A DNA stretch of 36,776 nt from SLJN01 sp964505385 (GTDB lineage Bacteria > Bacteroidota > Rhodothermia > Balneolales > Natronogracilivirgulaceae). The stretch is taken from assembly GCA_964505385.1 (NCBI GenBank), contig CAZDIA010000031.1, positions 1-36,776 on the forward strand, read 5' to 3'. Under the pieces are notes generated by a model. That model did no database searches, had not been told where the DNA came from, and saw nothing but the letters and a program-made list of their open reading frames with translations. The translations under genes and the position numbers were made by a program. Each line of letters starts with the position of its first letter. The stretch's first letter is position 1. Shown in pieces: positions 25,752 to 33,278 of this stretch.

Positions 25752-26126
25752 ATGGATACCTTAACAAACCTTGTTGCCCGAATTCTCTATGCTGTACCGA
25801 TGGGGCTTTTCGGTATATTTCACTTTTTGGATGTGCAAGGCATGTCTGGAATGGTTCCGGATTTTCTTCCATTTGCCGGATTCTGGGTTGTTATAACCGG
25901 AATTGCACTTTTACTCGCAGCCGTCAGTATTTTGATCGAAAAACAAACTCGATTGGCTTGCATCCTGCTTGGAATTATGCTGTTGATATTTGCAATAACA
26001 ATTCACCTGCCCACTGTTATTGCCGGTGAAGCAGAACCGGTAAACCTACTGAAGGATGTTGCACTCGCAGGGGCTGCCTGGTTTATTGCAGGTAGATATA
26101 GTGATAATGAAGGTGGTGAAAGCTAA
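25752..26126 (+). CDS. DoxX-like membrane protein
   Basis: A 124-residue protein with four predicted membrane helices. The first, RILYAVPMGLFGIFHFLDV, is the typical DoxX start (R-x-x-x-x-x-x-x-F-G-x-x-H). FAGFWVVITGIALLLAAVSI and the last helix, DVALAGAAWFIAG, follow. DoxX proteins are small quinone-linked or redox membrane proteins with varied roles; no specific function can be set here. AAAAAGGAATAAATT precedes the ATG, giving AAGGA at about 9 nt. The stop codon forms the left end of the inverted-repeat element. Confidence 0.82.
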   Translation: MDTLTNLVARILYAVPMGLFGIFHFLDVQGMSGMVPDFLPFAGFWVVITGIALLLAAVSILIEKQTRLACILLGIMLLIFAITIHLPTVIAGEAEPVNLLKDVALAGAAWFIAGRYSDNEGGES

Positions 26127-26276
26127 TTAGTGTCTGTAAAAAAACTCTAAGTGCCCTAAGAAATCGCCAAGATCAAGGCGCGCGAAGTCCCAAATAGCGC
26201 AGTGTACATGGCGTACACGAGCATTTTTGGGACGAGCGGAACGAAGATATTGGCGTTTTCTTAGAGGCACTAATTA
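26124..26276. repeat. 153-bp inverted-repeat element
   Basis: Terminal TAATTAGTG (26124-26132) and CACTAATTA (26268-26276) are perfect inverted repeats. Inside, CTAAGAAATCGCCAA pairs with TTGGCGTTTTCTTAG and GTCCCAAA with TTTGGGAC. The centre GTGTAC-ATGGC-GTACAC makes a perfect 6-bp stem, so most of the element can fold into one long hairpin. The left end is the DoxX-like stop codon. The CGCAGTGTACAT...GTACACGAGC core resembles dispersed palindromic repeats of many bacterial genomes. Confidence 0.75.
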
Positions 26277-26291
26277 ACTCATTTTACCATT

Positions 26292-26333
26292 TCTGCCAGA
26301 GTTGCGTCTTAATAGACTCGCAGCTTTGGCAGA
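26292..26333. repeat. Strong hairpin in the convergent spacer
   Basis: TCTGCCAGAGTTGCGTCT (26292-26309) can pair with the segment 26314-26333 (AGACTCGCAGCTTTGGCAGA) with wobble pairs and a 2-nt bulge around a four-base loop. It lies between the DoxX-like gene and the nosZ-derived frame and may stop transcription from either side. Confidence 0.5.
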
Positions 26334-26380
26334 CTAAATTTATCTTCTGATAAAAAATCTTTTTAAATCTATTCATCGGT

Positions 26381-26644
26381 CTATAGTGGTTTAGTTGCGA
26401 TACTGTATAACAGCAAACCCACACTGCCTGATAAAGCCACTAAGCCTGCTATCAATAGCATGTGTTGCATAGAAAACATTGGTATCCACCCGAATAACTG
26501 GCACGCTCCATAATAAAGCAGCAACCCGAGTGTAGCTCCGACACCAACCATATAGGCAACCGTACTGCCACTGTGTAGCCAACCCATCCGTCCCGGAATA
26601 TTTCGAAACCATCCGGTCAGCAAAGCTGTACTGATAAAACCAAG
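26381..26644 (-). pseudogene. C-terminal piece of an unknown membrane protein, fused to nosZ
   Basis: Downstream of the last NosZ-like residues (DISGEQMELL) the frame continues for about 87 residues with three hydrophobic helices (GFISTALLTGW, STVAYMVGVGATLGLLLYYG, MLLIAGLVALSGSVGLLLYS) and ends at a TAA. NosZ has no such tail; its CuA cupredoxin domain should be here. I interpret it as the 3' end of a different membrane-protein gene joined by deletion. Its family was not recognised. Confidence 0.55.
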
Positions 26645-27882
26645 CAGCAGCTCCATTTGTTCACCGGAAATATCATAGAGCTGTGCCGGATGGTTCTGCT
26701 TCGGACCGGTAGGCAGATAACGATCTCTGGATGTTTTGGTCATACCAAGCAGATAGTCCCCGTGTGGATCCGGAGTGTCACCGCCGGTAATCATCAGGTG
26801 ACCGATAGAGTAGTAGGAGTCGATCCGATCGGTTACGGTGAAGTCATCCAGTGATCACTTTACGAACTCTGAAGAGATGTAAACGGGAGTATAGGCGTTT
26901 CCTCTGCCGTCAAATTCGGTGTGGAGCGGCCCGAGACCGGGATCTTCCACTTCACCTGCAATAGTTGCTTCATACTCAAGCACCGGAACTCCATTAGTAC
27001 GCTCTTCAAATCGCTCATTTTCGATCGCGTCGATCATCTGAGAGAAAGAGTGTACCGGAATTACGGTAGTAAGCTTACCACCGGCTACGATATATTCTCC
27101 ATTCGGGGAGATATCCACACCGTGAGGTGATTTCGGAGTTGGCAGATAAAACACAACATCTTCGGGCACTTCTTCAGGTTGAATTACACGAACCTGATCC
27201 TTGTGCTCGGAAACGGCAAGTTTATCATCACCCACATAGTTGTGATAATAGTCGGCATCCACCATCTCACCAAGACCGTTCTCGTGAACGTACTCGGAAA
27301 GCTCGCGCCAGTTGACAGCTACGACGTAGTCTTTGTCAAACTCGGAAGCTGGATTTCGAGCAGAGTGTTAGCTTCCTCAGAGTTGTAACTGATGAAGAAT
27401 ACCCAATCGCTGGATACACCTTTACCGGCGCGGCCGAGATCGTAGTGATACGGCGGCATTTAAATCTGGAAATCCATTTCCATCCGTCCGGTTTCTTCAT
27501 CAACCGCGATGAAAGAAAGCAAGCCATTGAAATTATCTGAGTAGGTGTGAATAGGTACATCCAGATCCAGCTCAGTCGGGATACTGAATCGGGTACCACC
27601 GATCAGATACTCGTTATTTTCGGTAGCAAAAGTGGATGCGTGATTTCCGCCGGTGTTGGGCAACTCCAGGATTTCACGAGTGGTGAAAGATTGCAGATCA
27701 ATGCGTACAACACGTGGCGTATTGTTGGCATTGATGAACATCCAGCGGCCATCCGGCTGCGCATCGGTAAGACTCATTTCAGGTTGATGTGAGTCATCCC
27801 AGGGCATAAAACCGTAGCTGGTACTCAGCAAAGGCTTGGTTTCCTCGGAATATCCGTATCCTCGCTGCGGGTCCTGAGCCGG
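26645..27882 (-). pseudogene. nosZ: Clade II nitrous-oxide reductase remnant
   Basis: About 410 residues of the NosZ beta-propeller are readable: YGYSEETKPLLS, GRWMFINANNTPRVVRIDL, GNHASTF, YDLGRAGKGVSSDW, PTPKSPHGVDISPNGEYIVA, GLGPLHTEFDG, YYSIGHLM. The gene is broken. There is an in-frame TAA at 27460-27462, a one-base frameshift near 27350 (the DKDYVVAVNWRELSEYV frame starts there), and a TGA at 26855-26857 where NosZ has a Trp (VKW). The 5' end, with signal peptide and first blade, is replaced by an Rrf2 frame. The 3' end lacks the EPHYA His and the whole CuA domain. The CuZ His-His pair reads HQ (DDSHQPEMS). It cannot be an active enzyme. Confidence 0.92.
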
Positions 27883-28293
27883 AGTAATTTCGGAATTCTG
27901 ATCGGCAACCCACTGAATCGATGTCGTGGATAACAAATCATTAATTTTTGTTTGTACTTCATGCCAATAGATGCCGAATTCGCAACAATGATTATCCGAA
28001 TTCTGCCCATCATGCAGCAAACATTTTTTGCCAATTATGTCAGGCTCCAACACCGCAAGCACATCCATTAATGTGATTTTATTGGATGACCGCGCCAGTG
28101 AAACACCACCTGTATTACCCCGCCGCGAATCAATCAACCCCCCTGTTTGCAACCGTTGTAGTAATTTTGTCAGGTATTGAAATGGAATCTTCATTTCATC
28201 ACTGATCTCACGTATCGGCACAAACCTTTCCTCAGGCTGACCCGCAAGGTAACATACTGCACGTATTCCGTATATGCTGGTAGTGTTTATCAT
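27460..28293 (-). CDS. Rrf2-family regulator reading into nosZ sequence
   Basis: A 277-residue frame. Residues 1 to about 134 are a nearly complete Rrf2 regulator: winged helix with YGIRAVCYLAGQ, IPFQYLTKLLQRLQTGGLI and SRRGNTGGVSLAR, then C91, C103 and C104 in the region where Rrf2 proteins bind an Fe-S cluster (GKKCLLHDGQ, NHCCEFG). From about residue 138 (DPQRGYGYSEETK) the same frame is NosZ up to the TAA at 27460. No Rrf2 stop codon remains, so a deletion has fused the two. The DNA-binding half could still work. The second Rrf2 gene lies upstream, and the palindrome at 28300-28327 lies directly before the start. Confidence 0.85.
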   Translation of the reverse strand: MINTTSIYGIRAVCYLAGQPEERFVPIREISDEMKIPFQYLTKLLQRLQTGGLIDSRRGNTGGVSLARSSNKITLMDVLAVLEPDIIGKKCLLHDGQNSDNHCCEFGIYWHEVQTKINDLLSTTSIQWVADQNSEITPAQDPQRGYGYSEETKPLLSTSYGFMPWDDSHQPEMSLTDAQPDGRWMFINANNTPRVVRIDLQSFTTREILELPNTGGNHASTFATENNEYLIGGTRFSIPTELDLDVPIHTYSDNFNGLLSFIAVDEETGRMEMDFQI

Positions 28294-28299
28294 TATAAC

Positions 28300-28327
28300 A
28301 TATTTAAGAGTATTTTATCTTAAATAT
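28300..28327. promoter_or_regulatory. Palindrome before the fused Rrf2 gene, likely operator
   Basis: ATATTTAAGA and TCTTAAATAT form a perfect 10-bp inverted repeat with an 8-nt spacer, six bases before the Rrf2 start. It contains AAGAGTATTTTATCT, nearly repeated upstream of the other Rrf2 gene. It resembles the AAGATGYATTT half-site known for NsrR. Confidence 0.6.
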
Positions 28328-28534
28328 AAAAGGCAAATAAACACGTGTCAAGAAAAAAAGACAAATAAATCTTATTTAGTTTTGGTTGGAGGCTTTAACA
28401 GATTGGGAGTGCATAAATTATGCTACAAAAATCCCTGTTCAGAGGCATCTTTGATATTCAATAGATAACTACAAAACATAACACAATTATAAGCCGGCTA
28501 TAATTGCCTGGAGCAAGCCCGCGGGGATCAAAGC

Positions 28535-28987
28535 CTAACCTTTGACGAAACTGGAAAGCCTCAGCTTCATTTCTTCAATCTCCCCTGCCGTATCGTCAAG
28601 GGTTTTACTGCCGAACATCTGCCTCAAGTTTTCCCGCACCAACTCCCACTGATTATGCAAGGGGCATGGACGCTCATTGCCACATCCCGGCAGACCAAGC
28701 ACACATTCCGTAAAAATATCCGGCCCGTCGATGGCATAGATTAAGTCTAATATTGTGACATCGTTTGGTTTTCTGGCCAGCATTACTCCGCCTTTTGGGC
28801 CTTTATGCGAATTAAGTATGCCTTCTGAAGTGAGGGTCTGGAGTATTTTCGTAAGAAAATGAAACGAAATGTTTAGCTCTTCACTAAGTCTCTTGATAGA
28901 CATATAATGATTACCGGAGTTTTTCTGCTCCTTTGCGATATACAGTGTCGCCAATATTCCATAGTTGCATGCGCGGGATAGAATCAT
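28535..28987 (-). CDS. Rrf2-family Fe-S transcriptional regulator (NsrR/IscR type)
   Basis: A 150-residue intact Rrf2 regulator. The winged helix (1-80) has ACNYGILATLYIAKE, ISFHFLTKILQTLTSEGIL and SHKGPKGGVMLAR. Three cysteines follow in ECVLGLPGCGNERPCPLH, the C-x(7)-C-x(5)-C cluster motif of Fe-S Rrf2 proteins (IscR, NsrR, RsrR types). In Bacteroidota such regulators often control nitric-oxide or nitrous-oxide genes. Its position upstream of nosZ remains and a second Rrf2 gene supports a nitrogen-oxide sensor, though an IscR role cannot be excluded. A palindrome like that of the neighbour lies 45-66 bp before the start. Confidence 0.92.
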   Translation of the reverse strand: MILSRACNYGILATLYIAKEQKNSGNHYMSIKRLSEELNISFHFLTKILQTLTSEGILNSHKGPKGGVMLARKPNDVTILDLIYAIDGPDIFTECVLGLPGCGNERPCPLHNQWELVRENLRQMFGSKTLDDTAGEIEEMKLRLSSFVKG

Positions 28988-29395
28988 AGATGGTTCTTTA
29001 GTTCGGGATAATTATAACAAAGATGTATCATTATAAAGAGTATTATATCCTTATTCAATAACTAAAACTGTCATATTTTCTTTCCCTCCGAGATCTAACG
29101 CCCTGAAATCATTCATCAGGACACATAGTTTTAGACCTTCATATCATTAACCATGTGTGCTGATTACTTTATTTATTTGTCTTACCGCCTGCCGGATCCA
29201 TTCCTCCTTTTCTGCCTGGCTCATCCTGACCTACTTGTTGCCGTCATTTCCAGAGACACATTGCTCATTTATATAATAATTTATAATTGCGAGCCAGAGA
29301 ATTCACTTCAACCCTGATACTCATAGGTACATTCCTCATCACAGGGGTATAGAACAAAACAGGTTGTTTAGTCCTTAAGGTTTTAGTGAATTTTT
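28988..29395. other. Spacer between the Rrf2 gene and the outer-membrane protein gene
   Basis: A 408-bp divergent spacer. Apart from the operator-like site it holds a 25-codon minus-strand frame (29147-29224, MSQAEKEEWIRQAVRQINKV) that reads like the start of a protein but stops at once. It may be another gene remnant and cannot be assigned. Nothing else is recognised. Confidence 0.35.
29033..29054. promoter_or_regulatory. Second copy of the Rrf2-linked palindrome
   Basis: ATAAAGAGTATTATATCC plus TTAT is an imperfect palindrome. AAGAGTATTATATCC matches the site at 28306-28320 in 13 of 15 bases. An NsrR-like half-site AAGATGTATCA lies just before it (29020-29030). Confidence 0.55.
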
Positions 29396-31171
29396 ATGAT
29401 GCGTACTCTGCTACTTTCGTTTTTTTGTTTCATTTTTTCGATCCCGGTTTCAGCACAATTTTGGATGCCTTATCCTGAGATCAGGCAAAGCACGTATGCT
29501 TTCCAGGATGCGCACGGTTTTTTCTATAGTCCCTCGGCTCCTGCTCCGGGTGAACTTCAGGCGCTTGGTTCCGGCTCCTCAAACATGTTCGGTGATCCCT
29601 TTTCCAGGCTGCAGATTCAGCCTGCCAATATGGAAGCCCACTCTGATGACATACAATTTTTTGCCGAAGGCGGATCACTGCAATCCATGCCGGCAACAAT
29701 TTATACCGAACACCTCCCTGTTTACACACCTGACCCCAGGGCGATAACCATTCGACCGCCGGAACAGTCGCCATTTTCGGGATCAGATGAGCGACGCATT
29801 ATACAGCCAGCGCTCAACCTCGGAATCGTCTCATCAGAAGATGCATTCGGTATCGAAGGGATTTCCGTTGGTGGGGCTTACCGGCTCACTTATCATGATG
29901 AATCCTTTTATGATGAAACCAACCCTTATCTTTTTACACATTCTTACTCCAATCTGAGGTTTGGATTTGATAGTGCGAGTGCCGCAGATATGAGCACCGG
30001 GGATTTGAACTCTTTTACAGCGGGTGATTACGTCGAACACCGGGGGCATGAAGTTCAATTATTCGGAACATGGCAACCTAATCCGGCACGCCGCTACGGT
30101 CTGCGGGTTGCCGGCAAGACATACAAGAACGACGGCCATCTCGGCAAAGGGGATGAAGATGAGAATCTCTGGGGATTTAACAATATCCGTTCACAGGATT
30201 ACAACCATATTGATATAAACCTCGGCATACAGCAACGCCTTACCGAATACCGGAAGCTGGGTGTTCAATTCGGCTGGCTTTATGGTTTGATGCAGCAGAA
30301 TATCGAAAGCAACCATTTTGATCATACGGTGTCACCTGAGGAGCATGTGCTAATCAATCGCCGGGAACATCATATTGATGAAAGTGGGCATACATGGTAC
30401 ACCGGAGTCGATTTTCATCAACAGTTAGGTGAAAACCGCGATTTTATCATGAGCTACACCTTCAGCTGGCTGAATCGCGACGGCACACTTGAAACCGATC
30501 GAATCTTCCACCACGACCACCCTCCTGCTATTCTGCTCACTGATGAGACCCAAACAGCTTCTCAACTTGGTATGCCCAGCGGTCAAAGCATCAACCAGAA
30601 TGGAGAGATATCCGGAAACCGGTATCTACACAAATTTAATACCACTCTGCGCCGCGTCCGTGACGGACGAACCGAGGCAGCGTATGGCCTGCGCCTTACC
30701 TGGCTTCGGGATCTGTTTTTGAGTGAAGAGCCTTATCAGCTTACTACAACATCATCTTCAAATGAGCAATTAACGGTACAAGAAGAGGGTATGTTCTCTT
30801 GGGATCATCAAATCAATCATTTCCGATTGGAACTGCCTGCCCTCTTTTCCACCGGTATATATCGTTCCCTCAACATGTTATGGGGAGGTAACATAACTTT
30901 AGAAACCATTGATCGTGAGGAACATCGGTGGGCTGAAGCTGAAGAAGTTTCCATCAATCAGGAAGTATCAAATAATCAGGCTGACCGCCCAATTGATACC
31001 AGCACCGACCGAAGCTTAAGCGACTCTCAAATTGATATTTTCGGCGGATTGTCCCTTCAGCCACTTGACGATCTTCATCTGCGAGTATTGAGCACCCCGC
31101 TTCGCCTGCAATCGGAACTGGATATCATAGCGTTGCATCAGGTGCGATTCAGTATGCTGTTCAGGATATAA
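29396..31171 (+). CDS. Predicted outer-membrane beta-barrel protein, unknown family
   Basis: A 591-residue protein with a clear signal peptide (MMRTLLLSFFCFIFSIPVSA, cleavage before QFW). The body has no hydrophobic helix and many alternating polar/non-polar strands rich in Tyr, Arg, His and Gly (RRYGLRVAGKTYKNDGHLG, YRKLGVQFGWLYGLMQQN, MSYTFSWLNRDG). It ends in a strand, VRFSMLFRI, with aromatic residues as outer-membrane barrels do. I do not recognise the family. It lies upstream of moeA and mobA but is separated by 197 bp, and a small minus-strand frame overlaps its 3' end. A role in nitrogen-oxide metabolism has no direct support. Confidence 0.7.
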   Translation: MMRTLLLSFFCFIFSIPVSAQFWMPYPEIRQSTYAFQDAHGFFYSPSAPAPGELQALGSGSSNMFGDPFSRLQIQPANMEAHSDDIQFFAEGGSLQSMPATIYTEHLPVYTPDPRAITIRPPEQSPFSGSDERRIIQPALNLGIVSSEDAFGIEGISVGGAYRLTYHDESFYDETNPYLFTHSYSNLRFGFDSASAADMSTGDLNSFTAGDYVEHRGHEVQLFGTWQPNPARRYGLRVAGKTYKNDGHLGKGDEDENLWGFNNIRSQDYNHIDINLGIQQRLTEYRKLGVQFGWLYGLMQQNIESNHFDHTVSPEEHVLINRREHHIDESGHTWYTGVDFHQQLGENRDFIMSYTFSWLNRDGTLETDRIFHHDHPPAILLTDETQTASQLGMPSGQSINQNGEISGNRYLHKFNTTLRRVRDGRTEAAYGLRLTWLRDLFLSEEPYQLTTTSSSNEQLTVQEEGMFSWDHQINHFRLELPALFSTGIYRSLNMLWGGNITLETIDREEHRWAEAEEVSINQEVSNNQADRPIDTSTDRSLSDSQIDIFGGLSLQPLDDLHLRVLSTPLRLQSELDIIALHQVRFSMLFRI

Positions 31172-31296
31172 GAGCTGCCCTGTTCATCAACCACGCGGTG
31201 CCGCCTTAAGTCTCTGATCACTGAGATTATATAGATCATTATCGGGCCTCCAAACACACCAAGCCCTACACTCCATGCCTGAGCTATAATTTTCAT
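31138..31296 (-). CDS. Possible small membrane protein, 52 aa
   Basis: A 52-codon frame from the ATG at 31294-31296 to a TGA at 31138-31140. It reads MKIIAQAWSVGLGVFGGPIM then IYIISVIRDLRRHR: one membrane helix followed by a basic stretch, as in single-span small proteins. It overlaps the 3' end of the upstream gene by 34 bp in antisense. No family recognised; the last 15 residues over the overlap look less protein-like, so it may be a truncated gene. Confidence 0.4.
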   Translation of the reverse strand: MKIIAQAWSVGLGVFGGPIMIYIISVIRDLRRHRVVDEQGSSYILNSILNRT

Positions 31297-31368
31297 TGCT
31301 GCACGTGGATTGACCACTTTTTGTTTATTTTACCGTCAACCGGTCATGTAACAAACAGGAGCTCGAAA

Positions 31369-32562
31369 ATGACTCACACCAGTTACCCCCTCCGGATGTG
31401 TTCACCGGATGAAGCGTTTAATCTAATCGACGAATATTTCACCCCGGCTGATACCACACAGGAAGACCGGGTCCGGCAAAGTTTTGGACAAATACTTGCC
31501 CGACCGGTTACTGCTGAAAGAGATGTTCCGGGCTTCGACAATTCGGCAATGGACGGGGTGGTAATTCGAAAATCTGATTGGGATGCAGGGCAAAAAACTT
31601 TTGAATTAAGCGGAGAGATCCCGCCTGAACTCAACGAACCACCTGCATTGAAAGCCGGAACAGCAATGCGAATCATGACCGGCGCTGCCGTCCCGGAAGG
31701 CGGGGATTTTATCATACCTGTAGAAATGATTGAGGAATCCGACGGACAGGTGACCATACGTGATATCCCCGGAAAGAACCCTATTCGCAAAAGAGGTGAA
31801 GGCTACAGAAAAGGGACAACCGTCCTTGAAGCGGGTACGCTTATCCGCCCTTATGAATTGGGACTAATGATTGAGGCAGGAGTTTCAAAATGCGAAACCC
31901 GGAAAACATTAGTAATAGGCGTATTGGTAACCGGTTCTGAAATTGACGAATCCCGAAACACCAACGGACCGGAATTATCCGAGCTGATCAACCAGTGGCC
32001 GGGAGTTATGGTACGAGAATATCCGGCAGTGCGGGATGATCCCACAGAATTAAATCAACATCTGCTGCAACTTCGTGATGAGTGTGACATTATAGTAACT
32101 ACCGGTGGTATTTCTGCCGGTAAGTCTGATTATCTGCCCGGAATTCTCGAAGAGGAAAATGCGCGTCTTTTAATTCGAAAAATCAATCAAAAACCTGGTA
32201 AACCTTTTACGCTGTACGATTGGGAAGGCACCACGGTTTGCTGTCTGCCGGGCAATCCGGTTTCAGCGGTATTCACAGCTGAAATCTACCTGCGCAGGAT
32301 TCACGCCCGGTTGACGAATTATCCGGTGCATACTCATCAGACATTTTTGGATGAGGACACCTCTTTGCAAAATGCGGGTGAGAAAACCTTGTTCGTCCCC
32401 GGCAAGTATTATTTTAATAACGGCAGGATAATGGTTAAGGGGCAGGCATCGATGAAATCTCATCTTCTGCAACTCTACCGGGATACCAACTGCTACCTGC
32501 AGATCCCGCCTGAATCGGAAACAAACCCGGATGATTTTATCACCATATTTCCGTTTACTTAA
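31369..32562 (+). CDS. moeA: Molybdopterin molybdenumtransferase MoeA
   Basis: A 397-residue MoeA that inserts molybdate into adenylated molybdopterin, the step after MogA. Motifs in order: PGFDNSAMDGVV in domain I, RIMTGAAVPEGGDFIIPVE, VTGSEI, then TTGGISAGKSDYLP and the C-terminal CLPGNPVSAVF. The frame is open to a TTG at 31321, but ATG 31369 has an AGGAG nine bases upstream and starts the conserved domain, so it is preferred. mobA follows after 46 bp on the same strand, forming a pair. mog, its functional partner, lies at 4.6 kb. Confidence 0.95.
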   Translation: MTHTSYPLRMCSPDEAFNLIDEYFTPADTTQEDRVRQSFGQILARPVTAERDVPGFDNSAMDGVVIRKSDWDAGQKTFELSGEIPPELNEPPALKAGTAMRIMTGAAVPEGGDFIIPVEMIEESDGQVTIRDIPGKNPIRKRGEGYRKGTTVLEAGTLIRPYELGLMIEAGVSKCETRKTLVIGVLVTGSEIDESRNTNGPELSELINQWPGVMVREYPAVRDDPTELNQHLLQLRDECDIIVTTGGISAGKSDYLPGILEEENARLLIRKINQKPGKPFTLYDWEGTTVCCLPGNPVSAVFTAEIYLRRIHARLTNYPVHTHQTFLDEDTSLQNAGEKTLFVPGKYYFNNGRIMVKGQASMKSHLLQLYRDTNCYLQIPPESETNPDDFITIFPFT

Positions 32563-32608
32563 TTGAATACAAAGTAAATGGCAATCTACATCCCCAACAA
32601 CACCGACA

Positions 32609-33181
32609 ATGCCCCGGAACATCTACATCTTGTGCGGCGGAGCCTCTACGCGGATGGGTACTGACAAGGCTTTGCTGGAATTAGATAATCAGACTTTGCT
32701 TAACCGGATGTGGAACCGGTGCTTTGACGCAGGTTTCGCCTCTTGCTACCTTTTAAGCGGCACCCTTGAACACGGAAATCCGGAAGACCACATCCCCGAT
32801 TACCTGCCGGATGCCGGGCCGCTTGGTGGCGTAGCCGGAGCATTAGATCATACTGCTGATTCCGATATTGCCCTTATTCCGGTGGATATGCCTATGGTAA
32901 AACACACAACGCTATCCTTTCTTGCCCAAAACCCCCTCCCCAAAAATATTGACGCTCTTGTTGGCGCAGATGAGCATCGGCTTCATCCTTTAATCGGCAT
33001 ATACGCCAGTAGTTTATTGCCTTCCCTGCAAAATTTCCTGAACAGGGGAGAGCGTTCGGTGCGGGGTTTTCTAAAAAATACCCGTTTAAAGACATTTAAC
33101 CTTAGCCTGGATGAGACGCTGAACGTGAACCGCCCCGAAGATTTTGAACATGCGATCAATCAGTCGGACAAATATAAATAA
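32609..33181 (+). CDS. mobA: Molybdenum cofactor guanylyltransferase MobA
   Basis: A 190-residue nucleotidyltransferase that adds GMP to molybdenum cofactor. The N-terminal GTP loop reads LCGGASTRMGTDKALLE (8-24), followed by PDAGPLGGVAGAL and IPVDMPMV with the metal-binding Asp. RLHPLIGIYA and NVNRPEDF near the end are also typical. Length is normal for MobA. It is the second gene of a moeA-mobA pair. Its presence implies that a bis-MGD enzyme of the DMSO reductase family is or was encoded elsewhere in the genome. Confidence 0.94.
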   Translation: MPRNIYILCGGASTRMGTDKALLELDNQTLLNRMWNRCFDAGFASCYLLSGTLEHGNPEDHIPDYLPDAGPLGGVAGALDHTADSDIALIPVDMPMVKHTTLSFLAQNPLPKNIDALVGADEHRLHPLIGIYASSLLPSLQNFLNRGERSVRGFLKNTRLKTFNLSLDETLNVNRPEDFEHAINQSDKYK

Positions 33182-33220
33182 CCATACCCATCACGATTTT
33201 TAATAATCCCCATCTCCCAT

Positions 33221-33257
33221 AAACAACAAAGCCCGGCAGAACCGGGCTTTATTGTTT
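33221..33257. terminator. Bidirectional terminator between mobA and the repeat protein
   Basis: A 16-bp stem (33221-33236 with 33242-33257, one mismatch) with a GC-rich core AAAGCCCGG/CCGGGCTTT, a five-base loop, and A/T-rich arms that supply a T-run in both directions. It lies between convergent genes. Confidence 0.88.
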
Positions 33258-33278
33258 ATCAGAATATGTGCGCCGGCA

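Noticed and set aside
27336..27599. Alternative minus-strand frame of 87 codons within nosZ
   Set aside because: The NosZ-like reading lies in the other frames; this one is a shadow created around the frameshift.
29147..29224. 25-codon minus-strand frame (MSQAEKEEWIRQAV...)
   Set aside because: Protein-like but far too short to assign; noted only in the spacer description.
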